Shown here: positions 28,169-36,210 of the stretch, piece after piece
How positions within the stretch are numbered: the stretch's first letter is position 1
Layout: the number at the start of each line of letters is the position of its first letter
Assembly (NCBI GenBank): GCA_027365225.1
Contig: DAHXNV010000021.1
Location: 1-36,210, forward strand
DNA: 36,210 nt
Reading direction: 5' to 3'
Source: Gammaproteobacteria bacterium
GTDB lineage: Bacteria; Pseudomonadota; Gammaproteobacteria; Steroidobacterales; Steroidobacteraceae
Program-made: the position numbers and the translations under genes
Notes under the pieces: model-generated
The model's database searches: none
What the model was told of the DNA's origin: nothing
Seen by the model: the letters and a program-made list of their open reading frames with translations, nothing else

Positions 28169-29590
28169 ATGGATCACGAAGAATTCCGCCGTTTCGGCCA
28201 CCAGTTGATCGACTGGATCGCCGACTACCGGCGCGACTGCGCCGCGGGGGCCTTCCCGGTCGTGGCTCGGATGGACCCCGGAGCGCTGCGCTGCCGCCTG
28301 CCGGCCGGTCCGCCGCGCGATGGGGAGCCCATGGAGGAGATTCTCGCGGACCTCTCCAACCTGGTTCTGCCGGCGTGTACGCATTGGCAAGATCCGCGCT
28401 TCTTCGCGTACTTTCCTTCCAACAGCGCGCTTGCGGCCGTGCTCGGCGATTTCGCGAGCACGGGACTGGCGCAACTCGGCCTGAACTGGCAGGCGAGCCC
28501 GGCGCTGACCGAGCTCGAGGAGGTGGTCTGCGACTGGATGCGCCAGATGATGGGGCTCGCGGAGGGCTGGAGTGGGGTGATCCAGGATACTGCCTCGACC
28601 TCGACGCTGGTGGCCCTGCTGTGCGCGCGCGAGCGCGCGACGGATTACGGCGCCGCGCACGGGGGCCTGCAGGCCAGCACGGCACCGTTGACGGTCTACC
28701 TATCGAGCCAAAGTCACAGCTCGGTGGAGAAGGCGGCGCTGTTGGCCGGGTTCGGGCGCGACAACGTGCGCGTCGTGCCGGTGGACGAGCAGTATCGAAT
28801 GCGCCCGGATGCATTGCGCGATGCTGTCGAGGAAGATGTGCGCCGGGGCGCACGTCCCTGCGCGCTCGTCGGTACCGTCGGCTCGACGGCAACCACCGCG
28901 GTCGACCCGCTCGGTGAGCTGGCCGCCATTGCGCAAATCCACCATCTCTGGTTGCACGTCGACGCCGCCATGGCTGGCTCGGCCATGATCCTGCCCGAGT
29001 GCCGCCCGCTGTGGCAGGGCGTCGAGGCCGCCGACTCGCTGGTCGTCAATGCGCACAAGTGGCTGGGCGCGTCCTTCGACTGCTCGCTGTACTACGTGCG
29101 CGATCCGCAGCATCTGATCCGGGTCATGTCGAGCAGTCCGAGCTACCTGCGCACGGCCGCGGACGAGCAAGTGAAGAATCTGCGTGACTGGGGCGTGCCG
29201 CTCGGCCGGCGTTTTCGGGCCCTGAAGCTGTGGTTTCTGATCCGCGAGCAGGGCGTGAGCGGGCTTGCGATGCGCCTGCGGCGCGATCTGGCGCATGCCC
29301 GGTGGCTCGCCGATCGCATCGATGAGGCGCCGCACTGGCGGCGGCTTGCCCCGGTGCCGTTGCAGACGGTCTGCGTGCGTCATGAGCCGCCTGGCCTGGG
29401 GGTCGACGGGCTCGATCGGCACACCCTGGCCTGGGCCCGGCACATCAACGAATCCGGTCACGCATACCTGACTCCGGCAATGCTCGATGGTCTGTGGATG
29501 GTGCGGGTCTCGCTCGGGGTGGAAGGAACCGAGCGCCGCCACGTCGAGGCGCTCTGGGCGCTGATGCAGCAGGCCGTGAAGGCTGCCTGA
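28169..29590 (+). CDS. PLP-dependent aromatic-L-amino-acid-type decarboxylase (group II)
   Basis: Fold type I PLP enzyme of 473 residues from the ATG at 28169; a GTG at 28145 is possible but the ATG gives MDHEEFRRFGHQLIDWIADY, the standard start. The PLP-binding lysine is K297 in NAHKWLG. Other family signatures are FFAYFPSNSALAAVLGD, YLSSQSHSSVEKAALLAG, LWLHVDAAMAGSAMI and SPSYLRTAADEQVKNLRDWGVPLGRRFRALKLWF. This is the animal/plant AADC-like group found in bacteria, acting on Tyr, Trp, Dopa or similar. The substrate is not determined. It lies about 26 nt after tldD, so co-transcription is likely, but the biological link is unclear. Confidence 0.93.
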   Translation: MDHEEFRRFGHQLIDWIADYRRDCAAGAFPVVARMDPGALRCRLPAGPPRDGEPMEEILADLSNLVLPACTHWQDPRFFAYFPSNSALAAVLGDFASTGLAQLGLNWQASPALTELEEVVCDWMRQMMGLAEGWSGVIQDTASTSTLVALLCARERATDYGAAHGGLQASTAPLTVYLSSQSHSSVEKAALLAGFGRDNVRVVPVDEQYRMRPDALRDAVEEDVRRGARPCALVGTVGSTATTAVDPLGELAAIAQIHHLWLHVDAAMAGSAMILPECRPLWQGVEAADSLVVNAHKWLGASFDCSLYYVRDPQHLIRVMSSSPSYLRTAADEQVKNLRDWGVPLGRRFRALKLWFLIREQGVSGLAMRLRRDLAHARWLADRIDEAPHWRRLAPVPLQTVCVRHEPPGLGVDGLDRHTLAWARHINESGHAYLTPAMLDGLWMVRVSLGVEGTERRHVEALWALMQQAVKAA

Positions 29591-29600
29591 GAGGTCGGTT

Positions 29601-29632
29601 CGCCCCGGGGCGCCGAGGGGGCTATCACCCCC
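29601..29632. terminator. GC-rich hairpins between convergent genes
   Basis: Two small inverted repeats lie between the decarboxylase (+) and YdcH (-) stops: CGCCCCGGGGCG (29601-29612) and GGGGG/CCCCC with a 6-nt loop (29617-29632). Neither is followed by a proper T-run (CTTCTT is the best on the + strand), so factor-independent termination is only a guess. Confidence 0.3.
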
Positions 29633-29646
29633 GCGCCTTCTTGCGG

Positions 29647-29877
29647 CTAGGCGTTCAAGTCGGGGATCAGCTCGCTCTCGAGCCGGGTGATCTGATCCTT
29701 CAGGATCAGCTTGCGCTTCTTCAGGCGCTTCAGCTGCAGCTCATCGATGTGCAGATCGAGCGAGAGCCGGCCGATCACCTCGTCCAGGTCGCGATGCGCG
29801 ATGCGCAGCTGTCTCAGCTTTTCCATGTTGCGGAACAGCTCGCGATCGATGTTGTTTTCGCTTTCGGTATCCGTCAT
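29647..29877 (-). CDS. YdcH/DUF465 family small coiled-coil protein
   Basis: A 76-residue product from the ATG at 29877 (MTDTESENNIDRELFRNME); an ATG 21 nt upstream is possible. It is almost wholly helical, and LRQLRIAHRDLDEVIGRLSLD and LKRLKKRKLILKDQITRLESEL match the DUF465 (YdcH) motif. The family has no firmly known function. The stop is convergent with the decarboxylase gene. Confidence 0.85.
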   Translation of the reverse strand: MTDTESENNIDRELFRNMEKLRQLRIAHRDLDEVIGRLSLDLHIDELQLKRLKKRKLILKDQITRLESELIPDLNA

Positions 29878-29984
29878 GGCGCCCTGCTGCGGCGGCAAAT
29901 CCAGGATGGCGCGCGTTGTCCCGCGGCCCCGTACGCTATCCGTCCGTCCGCGCTCGTATCATACGCCCGCGCCCGGGCGGAGCA

Positions 29985-31292
29985 TCATCCTGGACGGTGC
30001 GGCTTGCCGCGTCCCCGCCTGCCCCCCGGCCCGGCGCTGCGGGGCGGCCGGGATCCCTGTGTCTGGCCGCGGCGCGGACCCCGGCGATGGCTCGGCGGCA
30101 TCTGGGGTTGGGCAAGCCCGCCGGCCAGTAGGTCCGGTGAGATCGGCGCGGAAGGTATCTTGCGGCCGATATACTGTTCGATTTCCGGCAGTCCGACGGC
30201 ATATTCCTCGCAGGCGAAGCTGATGGCATCGCCTTCGGCCCCGGCGCGCGCGGTTCGCCCGATGCGATGGACGTAGTCGGGCGCATCCTGCGGCAGGTCG
30301 AAATTGAAGACGTGGCTGACCTCCGGGATGTGCAGTCCGCGCGAGGCGACGTCGGTGGCGATCAGCACCGCGAGATCACCGTTGTGAAAGTCGCGCAGGA
30401 AACGCAGCCGCTTGGCCTGGGGCACGTCGCCCGAGATCGCCTGGGCGTGAAATCCGTTCGCCCGCAGCACGACCTCGAGTCGCTCGGCCATTCGCTTGGT
30501 GTTGACGAAGACCATGGTGCGGTGCGCCTCGCTCTGGCGCAGCAGCCCGATCAGCAACGGGATTTTCTCCTCCATCGAGGGGTAGTACATCATCTGACGG
30601 ACGCCCTCGACGGTCTTCCTGTCCGGCTCGATGCGCACCAGTTCCGGGTTGTTCATGTGCTCGTAAGCGAGCTCCAGCACGCGATAGGACAGCGTTGCCG
30701 AAAACAACATGGACTGGCGCCGCTCGGGCGGCGGCAGCCGGCGCAGCAGGTAGCGGATGTCGGCGATGAAGCCGAGGTCGAACATCCGGTCCGCCTCATC
30801 GAGCACCAGCGCCTGCGCGTGCTTCAGATCGTAGACGTGCTGCTTGTAGTAGTCGATCAGCCGTCCCGGTGTGCCGATCAGCACATCGATGCCTTCCTCG
30901 AGCGTGCGGCGCTGCTTCTCGTAGTCGATGCCGCCGTAGACCACGGCGTGCTTCAGGCCGGTGTGCCGGCCGAGCGCTTCCGTATCGTGATGGATCTGTA
31001 CGGCGAGCTCGCGGGTCGGGGCGACGATCAGGGCGCGGACCGAGGTGCGGGTGCGTCCCGCGTGCGGCGCGCGCGTGAGCAGGGTATGGTAGAGCGCGAC
31101 CAGGAACGCAGCCGTCTTGCCGGTGCCGGTCTGGGCCTGGCCCGCCACGTCGCGGCCGGTGAGGGCGATCGGCAGGGTCTGGGCTTGTATGGGTGTGCAG
31201 CGAGCGAAGCCCGCCTCACGGATGCCGGCCAGGACCGGCGCGGCGAGACCGAGACTCTCGAAAGTCGTGGTTTGGGCAGAGGGTTCGTTCAT
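29985..31292 (-). CDS. rhlB: ATP-dependent RNA helicase RhlB
   Basis: DEAD-box helicase that unwinds mRNA for the RNase E degradosome; 435 residues. Motifs in order: Q motif ([17 protein letters not shown]), Walker [23 protein letters not shown] ([17 protein letters not shown]), SAT, and HRIGRTAR. It matches RhlB rather than RhlE by [21 protein letters not shown] and [21 protein letters not shown] basic tail (about 395-435, Arg/Gly/Pro-rich) would bind RNA or RNase E. GGGAG lies 6 nt before the ATG. It is divergent from trxA-rho, the usual gammaproteobacterial arrangement. Confidence 0.96.
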   Translation of the reverse strand: MNEPSAQTTTFESLGLAAPVLAGIREAGFARCTPIQAQTLPIALTGRDVAGQAQTGTGKTAAFLVALYHTLLTRAPHAGRTRTSVRALIVAPTRELAVQIHHDTEALGRHTGLKHAVVYGGIDYEKQRRTLEEGIDVLIGTPGRLIDYYKQHVYDLKHAQALVLDEADRMFDLGFIADIRYLLRRLPPPERRQSMLFSATLSYRVLELAYEHMNNPELVRIEPDRKTVEGVRQMMYYPSMEEKIPLLIGLLRQSEAHRTMVFVNTKRMAERLEVVLRANGFHAQAISGDVPQAKRLRFLRDFHNGDLAVLIATDVASRGLHIPEVSHVFNFDLPQDAPDYVHRIGRTARAGAEGDAISFACEEYAVGLPEIEQYIGRKIPSAPISPDLLAGGLAQPQMPPSHRRGPRRGQTQGSRPPRSAGPGGRRGRGKPHRPG

Positions 31293-31756
31293 TGATTCTC
31301 CCGCGTGAGCCGAGTCCGCCCGAACCCCGGGGGACGGCGCCGCTGGTGCATTTGTGGTATCATTGACGCTTGTATCTCTTCATACTACACGACGCCGCGC
31401 TCTTGGCGGGCGAGACGGAGCGGTGTGGTCCCGGGTTCCAGGCCGGAGACGTGGCCGGTGGCGCGGCTCGGGGTGTTGCGCCCTTCCTCCCCGGCGAGGC
31501 TCTTGCAAAACCGCTCTGAAAGGGCTAAAAAGTCCCCAGTGGGCGGACCAGCCGGTCCGCGCCTGCCGGCCCAAGAGGGCATTCCAAGCAGGCACCATCC
31601 TAAATTGAACCAAGCTCGATACCTCATTACTTCACGAGTTAGTGTAATCGTTTGACGGGCATTTCCGGCAGGGGCGCTCTCCAGCCCGCCACCCGGCCTC
31701 GATAACCCTTCGCTGATACCGATTAAAGACTCTGCCTTCGACGGAGGTTGAACCGC
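31293..31756. other. 464-base divergent region between rhlB and trxA
   Basis: It carries no gene. It should hold the rhlB and trxA-rho promoters and a long trxA leader. TTGACG at 31363-31368 matches the -35 consensus in 5 of 6 positions; the best -10 candidates are TACTAC (31383) and TACACG (31386), both poor. A perfect stem with arms GCGGACC and GGTCCGC and a 4-nt loop lies at 31543-31560. The sequence between is less GC-biased than the flanks. Rho autoregulation in the leader would be plausible but is not visible. Confidence 0.4.
31743..31747 (+). promoter_or_regulatory. Shine-Dalgarno GGAGG deciding the trxA start
   Basis: A full GGAGG sits 9 nt before the GTG at 31757. It directly touches the upstream in-frame TTG at 31748, leaving no spacing, so the GTG is the start. 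Confidence 0.8.
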
Positions 31757-32086
31757 GTGAGCAATCCGCACATTGTCCATACCACAGACGCCACGTTCGC
31801 GCAGGACGTCCTGCATTCCGACAAGCCGGTGCTGCTCGATTTCTGGGCGGAATGGTGTGGTCCATGCAAGATGATCGCCCCGATACTCGAGGAGATCGCC
31901 GGCGAGTACAGCGAGCGCGTGACGATCGCCAAGCTCAATATCGACGAGAATCCGCAGACTCCGCCAAGGTACGGCATCCGCGGCATTCCGACGCTGATTC
32001 TGTTCAAGAACGGGACGGTCGAGGCCCAGAAGGTCGGGGCCGTGTCCAAATCACAACTGTCGGCATTTCTGGAAACCAATCTGTGA
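31757..32086 (+). CDS. trxA: thioredoxin 1
   Basis: Cytosolic dithiol reductase of 109 residues. The active site W33-C34-G35-P36-C37 ([15 protein letters not shown]) and cis-Pro loop ([14 protein letters not shown]) are intact, with [15 protein letters not shown] typical of TrxA. The GTG start gives [14 protein letters not shown], aligned to E. coli TrxA. The stop overlaps a possible GTG start of rho by a GTGA junction (32083-32086). Confidence 0.98.
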   Translation: MSNPHIVHTTDATFAQDVLHSDKPVLLDFWAEWCGPCKMIAPILEEIAGEYSERVTIAKLNIDENPQTPPRYGIRGIPTLILFKNGTVEAQKVGAVSKSQLSAFLETNL

Positions 32087-33531
32087 GAGGCTACCTCGGC
32101 AATCAGGGCCGTAACAGGTCCAAGGGCCAGCGCCACGGCAATCGTGACCGCGATGGCAACCGCGCCAATGGCAACACCGGCGGCCGTCCGGACGAGCTGC
32201 CGCACGACGATCTGTTCGAGGCCGACGAATCCGAGATCATCAGTCCGACCGAGCTCGCGCAGTCGCGCAACTCAATGAGCCTGACGGACCTGAAGTCCAA
32301 GCCCGTCCACGCGCTCGTCAAGGTCGCCGAGTCCATGGGGCTGGAGAATCTCGCCCGCTCGCGCAAGCAGGACATCATCTTCTCGATCCTCAAGGCGCAC
32401 GCCCGTAACGGCGAGAACATATACGGTGACGGCGTGCTCGAGATCCTGCAGGACGGCTTCGGCTTTCTGCGCTCGGCCGACGGCTCCTATCTTGCCGGTC
32501 CCGACGACATCTACATCAGCCCGAGTCAGATCCGCCGCTTCAATCTGCGCACCGGCGATACGATCTCCGGGCTGATCCGCCCGCCGAAGGACGGCGAGCG
32601 CTATTTCGCGCTCCTGAAGGTCGGGGAGATCAATTTCGACTCGCCGGAGAGTTCGCGCAACAAGGTTCTGTTCGAGAACCTCACGCCGCTGCACCCCACC
32701 AAGCGCTTGAAGCTCGAGCGCGGCAACGGCTCGACGGAGGATCTCACGGCGCGAACCATCGACCTGGTCGCGCCCATCGGCAAGGGTCAGCGCGGCCTGA
32801 TCGTCTCGCCCCCGAAGGCTGGCAAGACGATGCTGCTGCAGAACATCGCCACCTCGCTCACCGCCAACCACCCGGAGGTGTACCTCATCGTCCTGCTCAT
32901 CGACGAGCGGCCCGAGGAGGTCACCGAGATGCAGCGCACCGTCAAGGGCGAGGTCGTCTCGAGCACCTTCGATGAGCCGGCGGCCCGCCACGTTCAGGTC
33001 GCCGAGATGGTCATCGAGAAGGCCAAGCGCCTGGTCGAGCACAAGAAGGATGTGGTCATCCTGCTCGACTCCATCACGCGTCTGGCGCGCGCCTACAACA
33101 CCGTGGTGCCCTCTTCCGGCAAGGTGCTGACCGGCGGCGTGGATGCGAACGCGCTGCAGCGGCCGAAGCGCTTCTTCGGCGCGGCGCGCAACATCGAGGA
33201 GGGTGGCAGTCTCACGATTCTCGCCACCGCGCTGATCGATACCGGCTCGAAGATGGACGACGTCATCTACGAGGAATTCAAAGGTACCGGCAACAGCGAG
33301 ATCCACCTCGACCGGCGCATCTCCGAGAAACGTGTCTTCCCGGCGGTGAACATCAACCGCTCGGGCACGCGCAAGGAGGAGCTGATCACCGATTCGGGCG
33401 AGCTCGCCAAGATGTGGATCCTGCGCAAGCTCCTGCATCCGATGGACGAGCTCGCCGCCGTGGAATTCCTGCTCGACAAGCTCAAGGACACCAAGTCGAA
33501 CAGCGAATTCTTCGACTCGATGAAGCGCTAG
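32083..33531 (+). CDS. rho: transcription termination factor Rho, with N-terminal extension
   Basis: Hexameric RNA-dependent ATPase ending transcription at unstructured C-rich RNA. The standard core begins at the ATG at 32275 ([16 protein letters not shown]; 418 residues, P-loop K184 in PPKAGKT, same number as in E. coli). The cold-shock RNA-binding fold ([23 protein letters not shown]), Q-loop and R-loop regions are intact, with [13 protein letters not shown]. The frame is open to a GTG at 32083 that overlaps the trxA stop. It would add 64 residues of Arg/Asn/Gly/Asp-rich sequence ([19 protein letters not shown]), then an acidic stretch. Neither start has a strong Shine-Dalgarno sequence. 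The longer form resembles the extended Rho of Xanthomonas-type bacteria. Confidence 0.93.
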   Translation: MRGYLGNQGRNRSKGQRHGNRDRDGNRANGNTGGRPDELPHDDLFEADESEIISPTELAQSRNSMSLTDLKSKPVHALVKVAESMGLENLARSRKQDIIFSILKAHARNGENIYGDGVLEILQDGFGFLRSADGSYLAGPDDIYISPSQIRRFNLRTGDTISGLIRPPKDGERYFALLKVGEINFDSPESSRNKVLFENLTPLHPTKRLKLERGNGSTEDLTARTIDLVAPIGKGQRGLIVSPPKAGKTMLLQNIATSLTANHPEVYLIVLLIDERPEEVTEMQRTVKGEVVSSTFDEPAARHVQVAEMVIEKAKRLVEHKKDVVILLDSITRLARAYNTVVPSSGKVLTGGVDANALQRPKRFFGAARNIEEGGSLTILATALIDTGSKMDDVIYEEFKGTGNSEIHLDRRISEKRVFPAVNINRSGTRKEELITDSGELAKMWILRKLLHPMDELAAVEFLLDKLKDTKSNSEFFDSMKR

Positions 33532-33822
33532 ACGTGCGGGCGGCGCGTCGTGAGTCCGACGGGTCTCATGACAATTCCATCGCTTTCCATAAAGATTCCG
33601 TGCAGCCCGAATGATCCTTGAAAAATAAGGAGTTTTTCCGGGCTCCATGAGGATTGCCGGCGCCGTAAATTCGAGCTTCGACGGCGCATTTTGGAGCGCA
33701 AGGCCATGGTGACGAGGCGGCCCGCACCCTCGCCATGACGTGGCGAACCGAGCGCTTGCCGCCACCGCCGGGGCGGTCGCGGCGCGTTTCCGGCGGCGGA
33801 CTCTGTCCGCCGGCGCTCATGC

Positions 33823-34917
33823 TCAGATTCGAGGCTCCTCCGCCGATACGACCTGGTTGCGCCCGGCAGCCTTGGCGCGGTAGAGCGCGGCGTCGGCATC
33901 GGCTATGAGCAGCTCCGTGGTGCAGCGCGGATGTCCGGGCGGCCGCGTGACGACTCCGATGCTGACCGTCAGGTTGCGGTGGATCCAGCCGGAGGTCTGT
34001 ACTGCAGTGCGAACCCGCTCCGCAAGCGCGCTCGCCCCGGCGCCGTCGGTCGCCGGCAGGATGACCACGAACTCCTCGCCACCGTAGCGGGCCACGATAT
34101 CCGCTTCGCGCACCACCGCGCGGATGACCTGTGCCAGCGTGCACAAGGCCTCGTCGCCGGCCTGGTGCCCGAAGGTGTCATTGAACGCCTTGAAGTAATC
34201 GGCGTCGACGAGCAGCAGCGAAACGGGCTCCTGCGCCCGTGCGGCGTGCGCCAGGGCCTGGGTGAGCTGTTGCGCCAGCGCCAATCGGTTGTAGACGCCG
34301 GTGAGCGAGTCGGTTATGGCCAGAGCCTGAAGTCGTATGTTGAGCTGCCGCAAGCGGTCCTGGTAGTCCTCCAGGGCGGCCTGATAAGTGCGGGTATCCT
34401 CGAGCGACTTCTGCAGCGCGCGCCGCACCGAGCGCAATGTCAGCTGTGCGACAGTTTGCCGTGCGAGCGCCTGCAGGGCCGCGCGCTGATGCGGTTTGAG
34501 GTGTCTCGGCCGTCGATCCAGCACGCACAGCGTGCCGAGCGCGTGACCTTCCTCCGTCACCAGCGGGGCGCCGACGTAAAAGCGAACCTGCTGTTCGCCG
34601 GTCACGAGCGGATTGTCTGCGAAGCGTTCATCCTGCGTTGCGTCCGGCACTTCCATGATTTCGCCGGGCTGCAGGATGGCGTGGGCGCAGAAGGACATCT
34701 CCCGTCCGGTCTGCTCGAGTCCTATCCCGTGGCTCGACTTGAACCACTGGCGCTGACCGTCGTCCAGGCTGACCAGTGACGCGGGAGCGTCGCAAATGGT
34801 CGCGGCGAGCAGCGCCAGGTCATCGAAACTCTGCTCGGGGACCGAGTCGAGAATCGCGAGGTCCTTCAGTGCCTCGATACGCTCGAGCTCGTTGTCCGGG
34901 AAAGCCGCACTTCTCAT
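33823..34917 (-). CDS. GAF-GGDEF diguanylate cyclase
   Basis: Probable c-di-GMP synthase of 364 residues. An N-terminal GAF domain (about 20-160; SFDDLALLAATICDAPASLVSLDDGQRQWFKSSHG style, with REMSFCAHAILQPGEIMEVPDATQD) is followed by a coiled-coil linker (about 165-200) and a GGDEF domain (about 205-360). The active motif is GGEEF (RYGGEEFVVILPA), preceded by READ, which fits the RxxD I-site. DSLTGVYNRLALAQQL and VDADYFKAFNDTFGHQAGDEAL are canonical. It has no signal peptide or membrane helix. The GAF may sense a small molecule. It lies 108 nt behind the broken PagL-like gene on the same strand. Confidence 0.93.
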   Translation of the reverse strand: MRSAAFPDNELERIEALKDLAILDSVPEQSFDDLALLAATICDAPASLVSLDDGQRQWFKSSHGIGLEQTGREMSFCAHAILQPGEIMEVPDATQDERFADNPLVTGEQQVRFYVGAPLVTEEGHALGTLCVLDRRPRHLKPHQRAALQALARQTVAQLTLRSVRRALQKSLEDTRTYQAALEDYQDRLRQLNIRLQALAITDSLTGVYNRLALAQQLTQALAHAARAQEPVSLLLVDADYFKAFNDTFGHQAGDEALCTLAQVIRAVVREADIVARYGGEEFVVILPATDGAGASALAERVRTAVQTSGWIHRNLTVSIGVVTRPPGHPRCTTELLIADADAALYRAKAAGRNQVVSAEEPRI

Positions 34918-35025
34918 GAGTCCGAACAGTCTGAGGCTCGCGGCATCCCTTTACAAGGCGCGGGCCGGCGACAGTGACGCAGGCCTCATTCTCGTCTCGG
35001 ATGACGCATCCGGCGCGCCGCGGGG

Positions 35026-35607
35026 TCAGTGAAACCCGATGCTCATCAGCAGCAGGTCCTGCCCCCGATTGGGCAGCTTGATCCAGGCGTTGGACCAGTG
35101 CCGCGCGGAAAACTCGAAAAAGAGGTGTCTGTCGAGTGAATAGCGCAGGGCGAGCAAATACGCGAAATTCCATTGGGTCGCATCGAGCAGATCGGCCCGC
35201 GTCTGGTAGGCCGCGCCGAATCCCAGGTACAGCCTCCACCGCGCCCGATGCAGGATCAACCACCGGTGCATGGCGGTGAAGCCCCAGAAGGGGCGCGCGC
35301 TGATCGTGGACGGCGGGAAGTCCGGCTCCTTGAGAAATTGATTCGTCAGGAAGCGGTAGGCGCCAATCTCCCAGCGGCTGCGGTCGATCTCGAGGAAGAT
35401 CGGCGTGGCGACTCCATCCGTCCAGTGGGGCGGGAAGAACGTCGTGCCCACGCCAACCTCGAGCGCGCATTGGGGACAGTGAGCCCACGCGAGGATTCCA
35501 CCGCCTCCCGGCTAGGGGTGCGCCCGTGAGTCGCGCACGGCGCAGCAGCAGAAGAGGCAGCCGAGCAGCAGGCACGAAACCCATGACGCACGCGGCCGCG
35601 TGGTCAT
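35026..35607 (-). pseudogene. PagL-like lipid A 3-O-deacylase, interrupted by an in-frame TAG
   Basis: The frame from the ATG at 35605-35607 codes for a signal peptide (MTTRPRASWVSCLLLGCL, then FCCCAVRDSRA), hits a TAG at codon 32 (35512-35514), and then continues as a beta-barrel protein: CALEVGVGTTFFPPHW, GAYRFLTNQFL, WGFTAMHRWLILHR, WRLYLGFGAAYQT. It ends with RHWSNAWIKLPNRGQDLLLMSIGFH, cf. the HxSNA motif of PagL outer-membrane lipid A deacylases. The catalytic His and Ser are kept; where the family Glu is expected there is QD. A GTG at 35451 could start a product, but without signal peptide or first strand. So the gene is probably inactive, unless the TAG is a sequencing error or is read through. 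Confidence 0.7.
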
Positions 35608-35955
35608 TTACCCGGGCCCCGCGTCGCCGCTGTGCGCCTCGGCGGCCGTAATCAACCGCCGCTGCGGCTCCATCATCCCCGGCAGTGCCGCCGCCGGTCC
35701 GCGGCGCAGTGCTTGGTCTCCAACATCCACCGTGCATACTGTACTGCGCAGCCAACATGATGTCCATGTTGGGTGCTCACAATCCCCGAGGCCGCAGCGC
35801 AAACCTAACCTGGACGCCGTCCGGTCGGATGCGACGTTGCGTGCAGCTCGGGCTCGGCCGGCGCGGGTCGTCACGATCGGACGATGCGATCGCTCGCTCT
35901 GTGCCGGCAGCTCGCGCGGCGGGTATCGGTGTGGTGCGCGGCTCTCGCGGCAGGC
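35608..35955. other. 348-base intergenic region between purD and the PagL-like gene
   Basis: Both flanking genes run on the - strand, so this is the purD 3' flank and PagL promoter region. No convincing gene; frames are Arg/Ala-rich. It contains the perfect inverted repeat at 35752-35772. Confidence 0.4.
35752..35772. repeat. perfect inverted repeat CCAACATG-5 nt-CATGTTGG
   Basis: Arms of 8 bp (35752-35759 and 35765-35772) around a 5-nt centre. It lies about 145 nt upstream of the PagL-like ATG and about 185 nt behind the purD stop. It could be an operator or an RNA hairpin; no T-run follows. Confidence 0.5.
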
Positions 35956-36210
35956 TCAGCCTCGTCGTTCGTGCCCGAGCGCGCGCCGGCCGATATCCCG
36001 CCGATAGCGCATCTCCGGCCAGTGAATGACCGCAACGAGTTCGTAGGCGGTGCGTTGTGCCCCCGACACGGACTCGCCCAGCCCGACCGCGCACAACACG
36101 CGGCCGCCGTCGGTCAGCACCGCGTCACCCTCGAGCCGCGTGCCCGCATGGAAGATCTTGCCGCGGTCAGCCGCAAGCGCCGCGGCCCGCTCCAGTCCCT
36201 CGATCCGCTC
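35956..36210 (-). CDS. purD: phosphoribosylamine-glycine ligase, C-terminal fragment
   Basis: The frame is open from the window edge (codon 36208-36210) to a TGA at 35956-35958, giving the last 84 residues. The sequence KIFHAGTRLEGDAVLTDGG, then RVLCAVGLGESVSGAQRTAYELV and WPEMRYRRDIGRRAL, is the C-terminal domain of GARS (PurD), the second step of purine synthesis. The family end WRA(I/L) is recognisable. The gene's catalytic ATP-grasp part lies outside the window. Confidence 0.9.
   Translation of the reverse strand, partial: ERIEGLERAAALAADRGKIFHAGTRLEGDAVLTDGGRVLCAVGLGESVSGAQRTAYELVAVIHWPEMRYRRDIGRRALGHERRG

Noticed and set aside
31543-31560. GCGGACC/GGTCCGC hairpin in the trxA leader as a terminator or riboswitch
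   Set aside because: No T-run follows and no known leader motif is recognisable; kept only as a note in the gap entry.
33600-33640. AAAAATAAGGAGTTTTT after rho, looking like a terminator or a strong ribosome site
   Set aside because: The stem is six A/T pairs only, and the ATG 14 nt behind AAGGAG opens a frame of just 17 codons.
34820-35767. 315-codon - strand frame covering the PagL-like locus
   Set aside because: It runs out of frame across the PagL-like and GGDEF genes and gives no plausible protein; the frame with signal peptide and barrel motifs is the coding one.

Overview
The window is GC-rich chromosomal DNA of a gammaproteobacterium. The gene orders miaB-phoH-ybeY-corC-lnt-leuS-lptE, holA-nadD-rsfS-rlmH-maf-rng-tldD and rhlB/trxA-rho are all gammaproteobacterial. 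The protein style (a LeuRS that keeps zinc-binding cysteines, an Arg/Asn/Gly-rich Rho extension, TonB-dependent receptors, PagL-like lipid A deacylase) suggests the Xanthomonadales/Nevskiales/Steroidobacterales side of the class. That placement is an inference.

Layout. 1-437: 3' end of a TonB-dependent receptor. 834-9237: a tightly packed + strand run (miaB, phoH, ybeY, corC, lnt, leuS, lptE) for tRNA modification, RNA maturation, lipoprotein acylation, leucine charging and LPS export, closed by an unrecognised HExxH protein (9234-9728). 9824-20995: an accessory block that separates lptE from holA. It holds a diguanylate cyclase whose EAL half has decayed, a PaiB-like flavin protein, a class I HDAC/AcuC-type deacetylase, a cytochrome c'/cytochrome b561 pair, a small outer-membrane barrel, a molybdate/tungstate uptake set in which permease and ATPase are one polypeptide, and a proline iminopeptidase. 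21102-28142: housekeeping resumes with holA, nadD, rsfS, rlmH, maf, rng, a nitrilase-family amidase and tldD, mostly with 1-14 nt overlaps, followed at once by a PLP amino-acid decarboxylase. 29647-31292 (- strand): a small YdcH/DUF465 protein and the helicase rhlB. 31757-33531: trxA and rho. 33823-36210 (- strand): a second GAF-GGDEF cyclase, a PagL-like gene interrupted by an in-frame amber codon, and the 3' end of purD.

The most interesting points are evolutionary scars and fusions rather than a complete new system: (1) an EAL phosphodiesterase relic readable in one frame behind an intact GGDEF gene; (2) a PagL-like gene whose signal peptide and barrel share one frame but are separated by a TAG; (3) a ModB-ModC fusion with a non-canonical ABC signature (LSLGQ); (4) a Rho with a low-complexity N-terminal extension that may start inside the trxA stop; (5) the lptE/holA split with a consensus -10 box just upstream of holA; (6) an uncharacterised HEACH-motif protein coupled to lptE. 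No CRISPR array, rRNA, tRNA, insertion sequence or integrase was seen.
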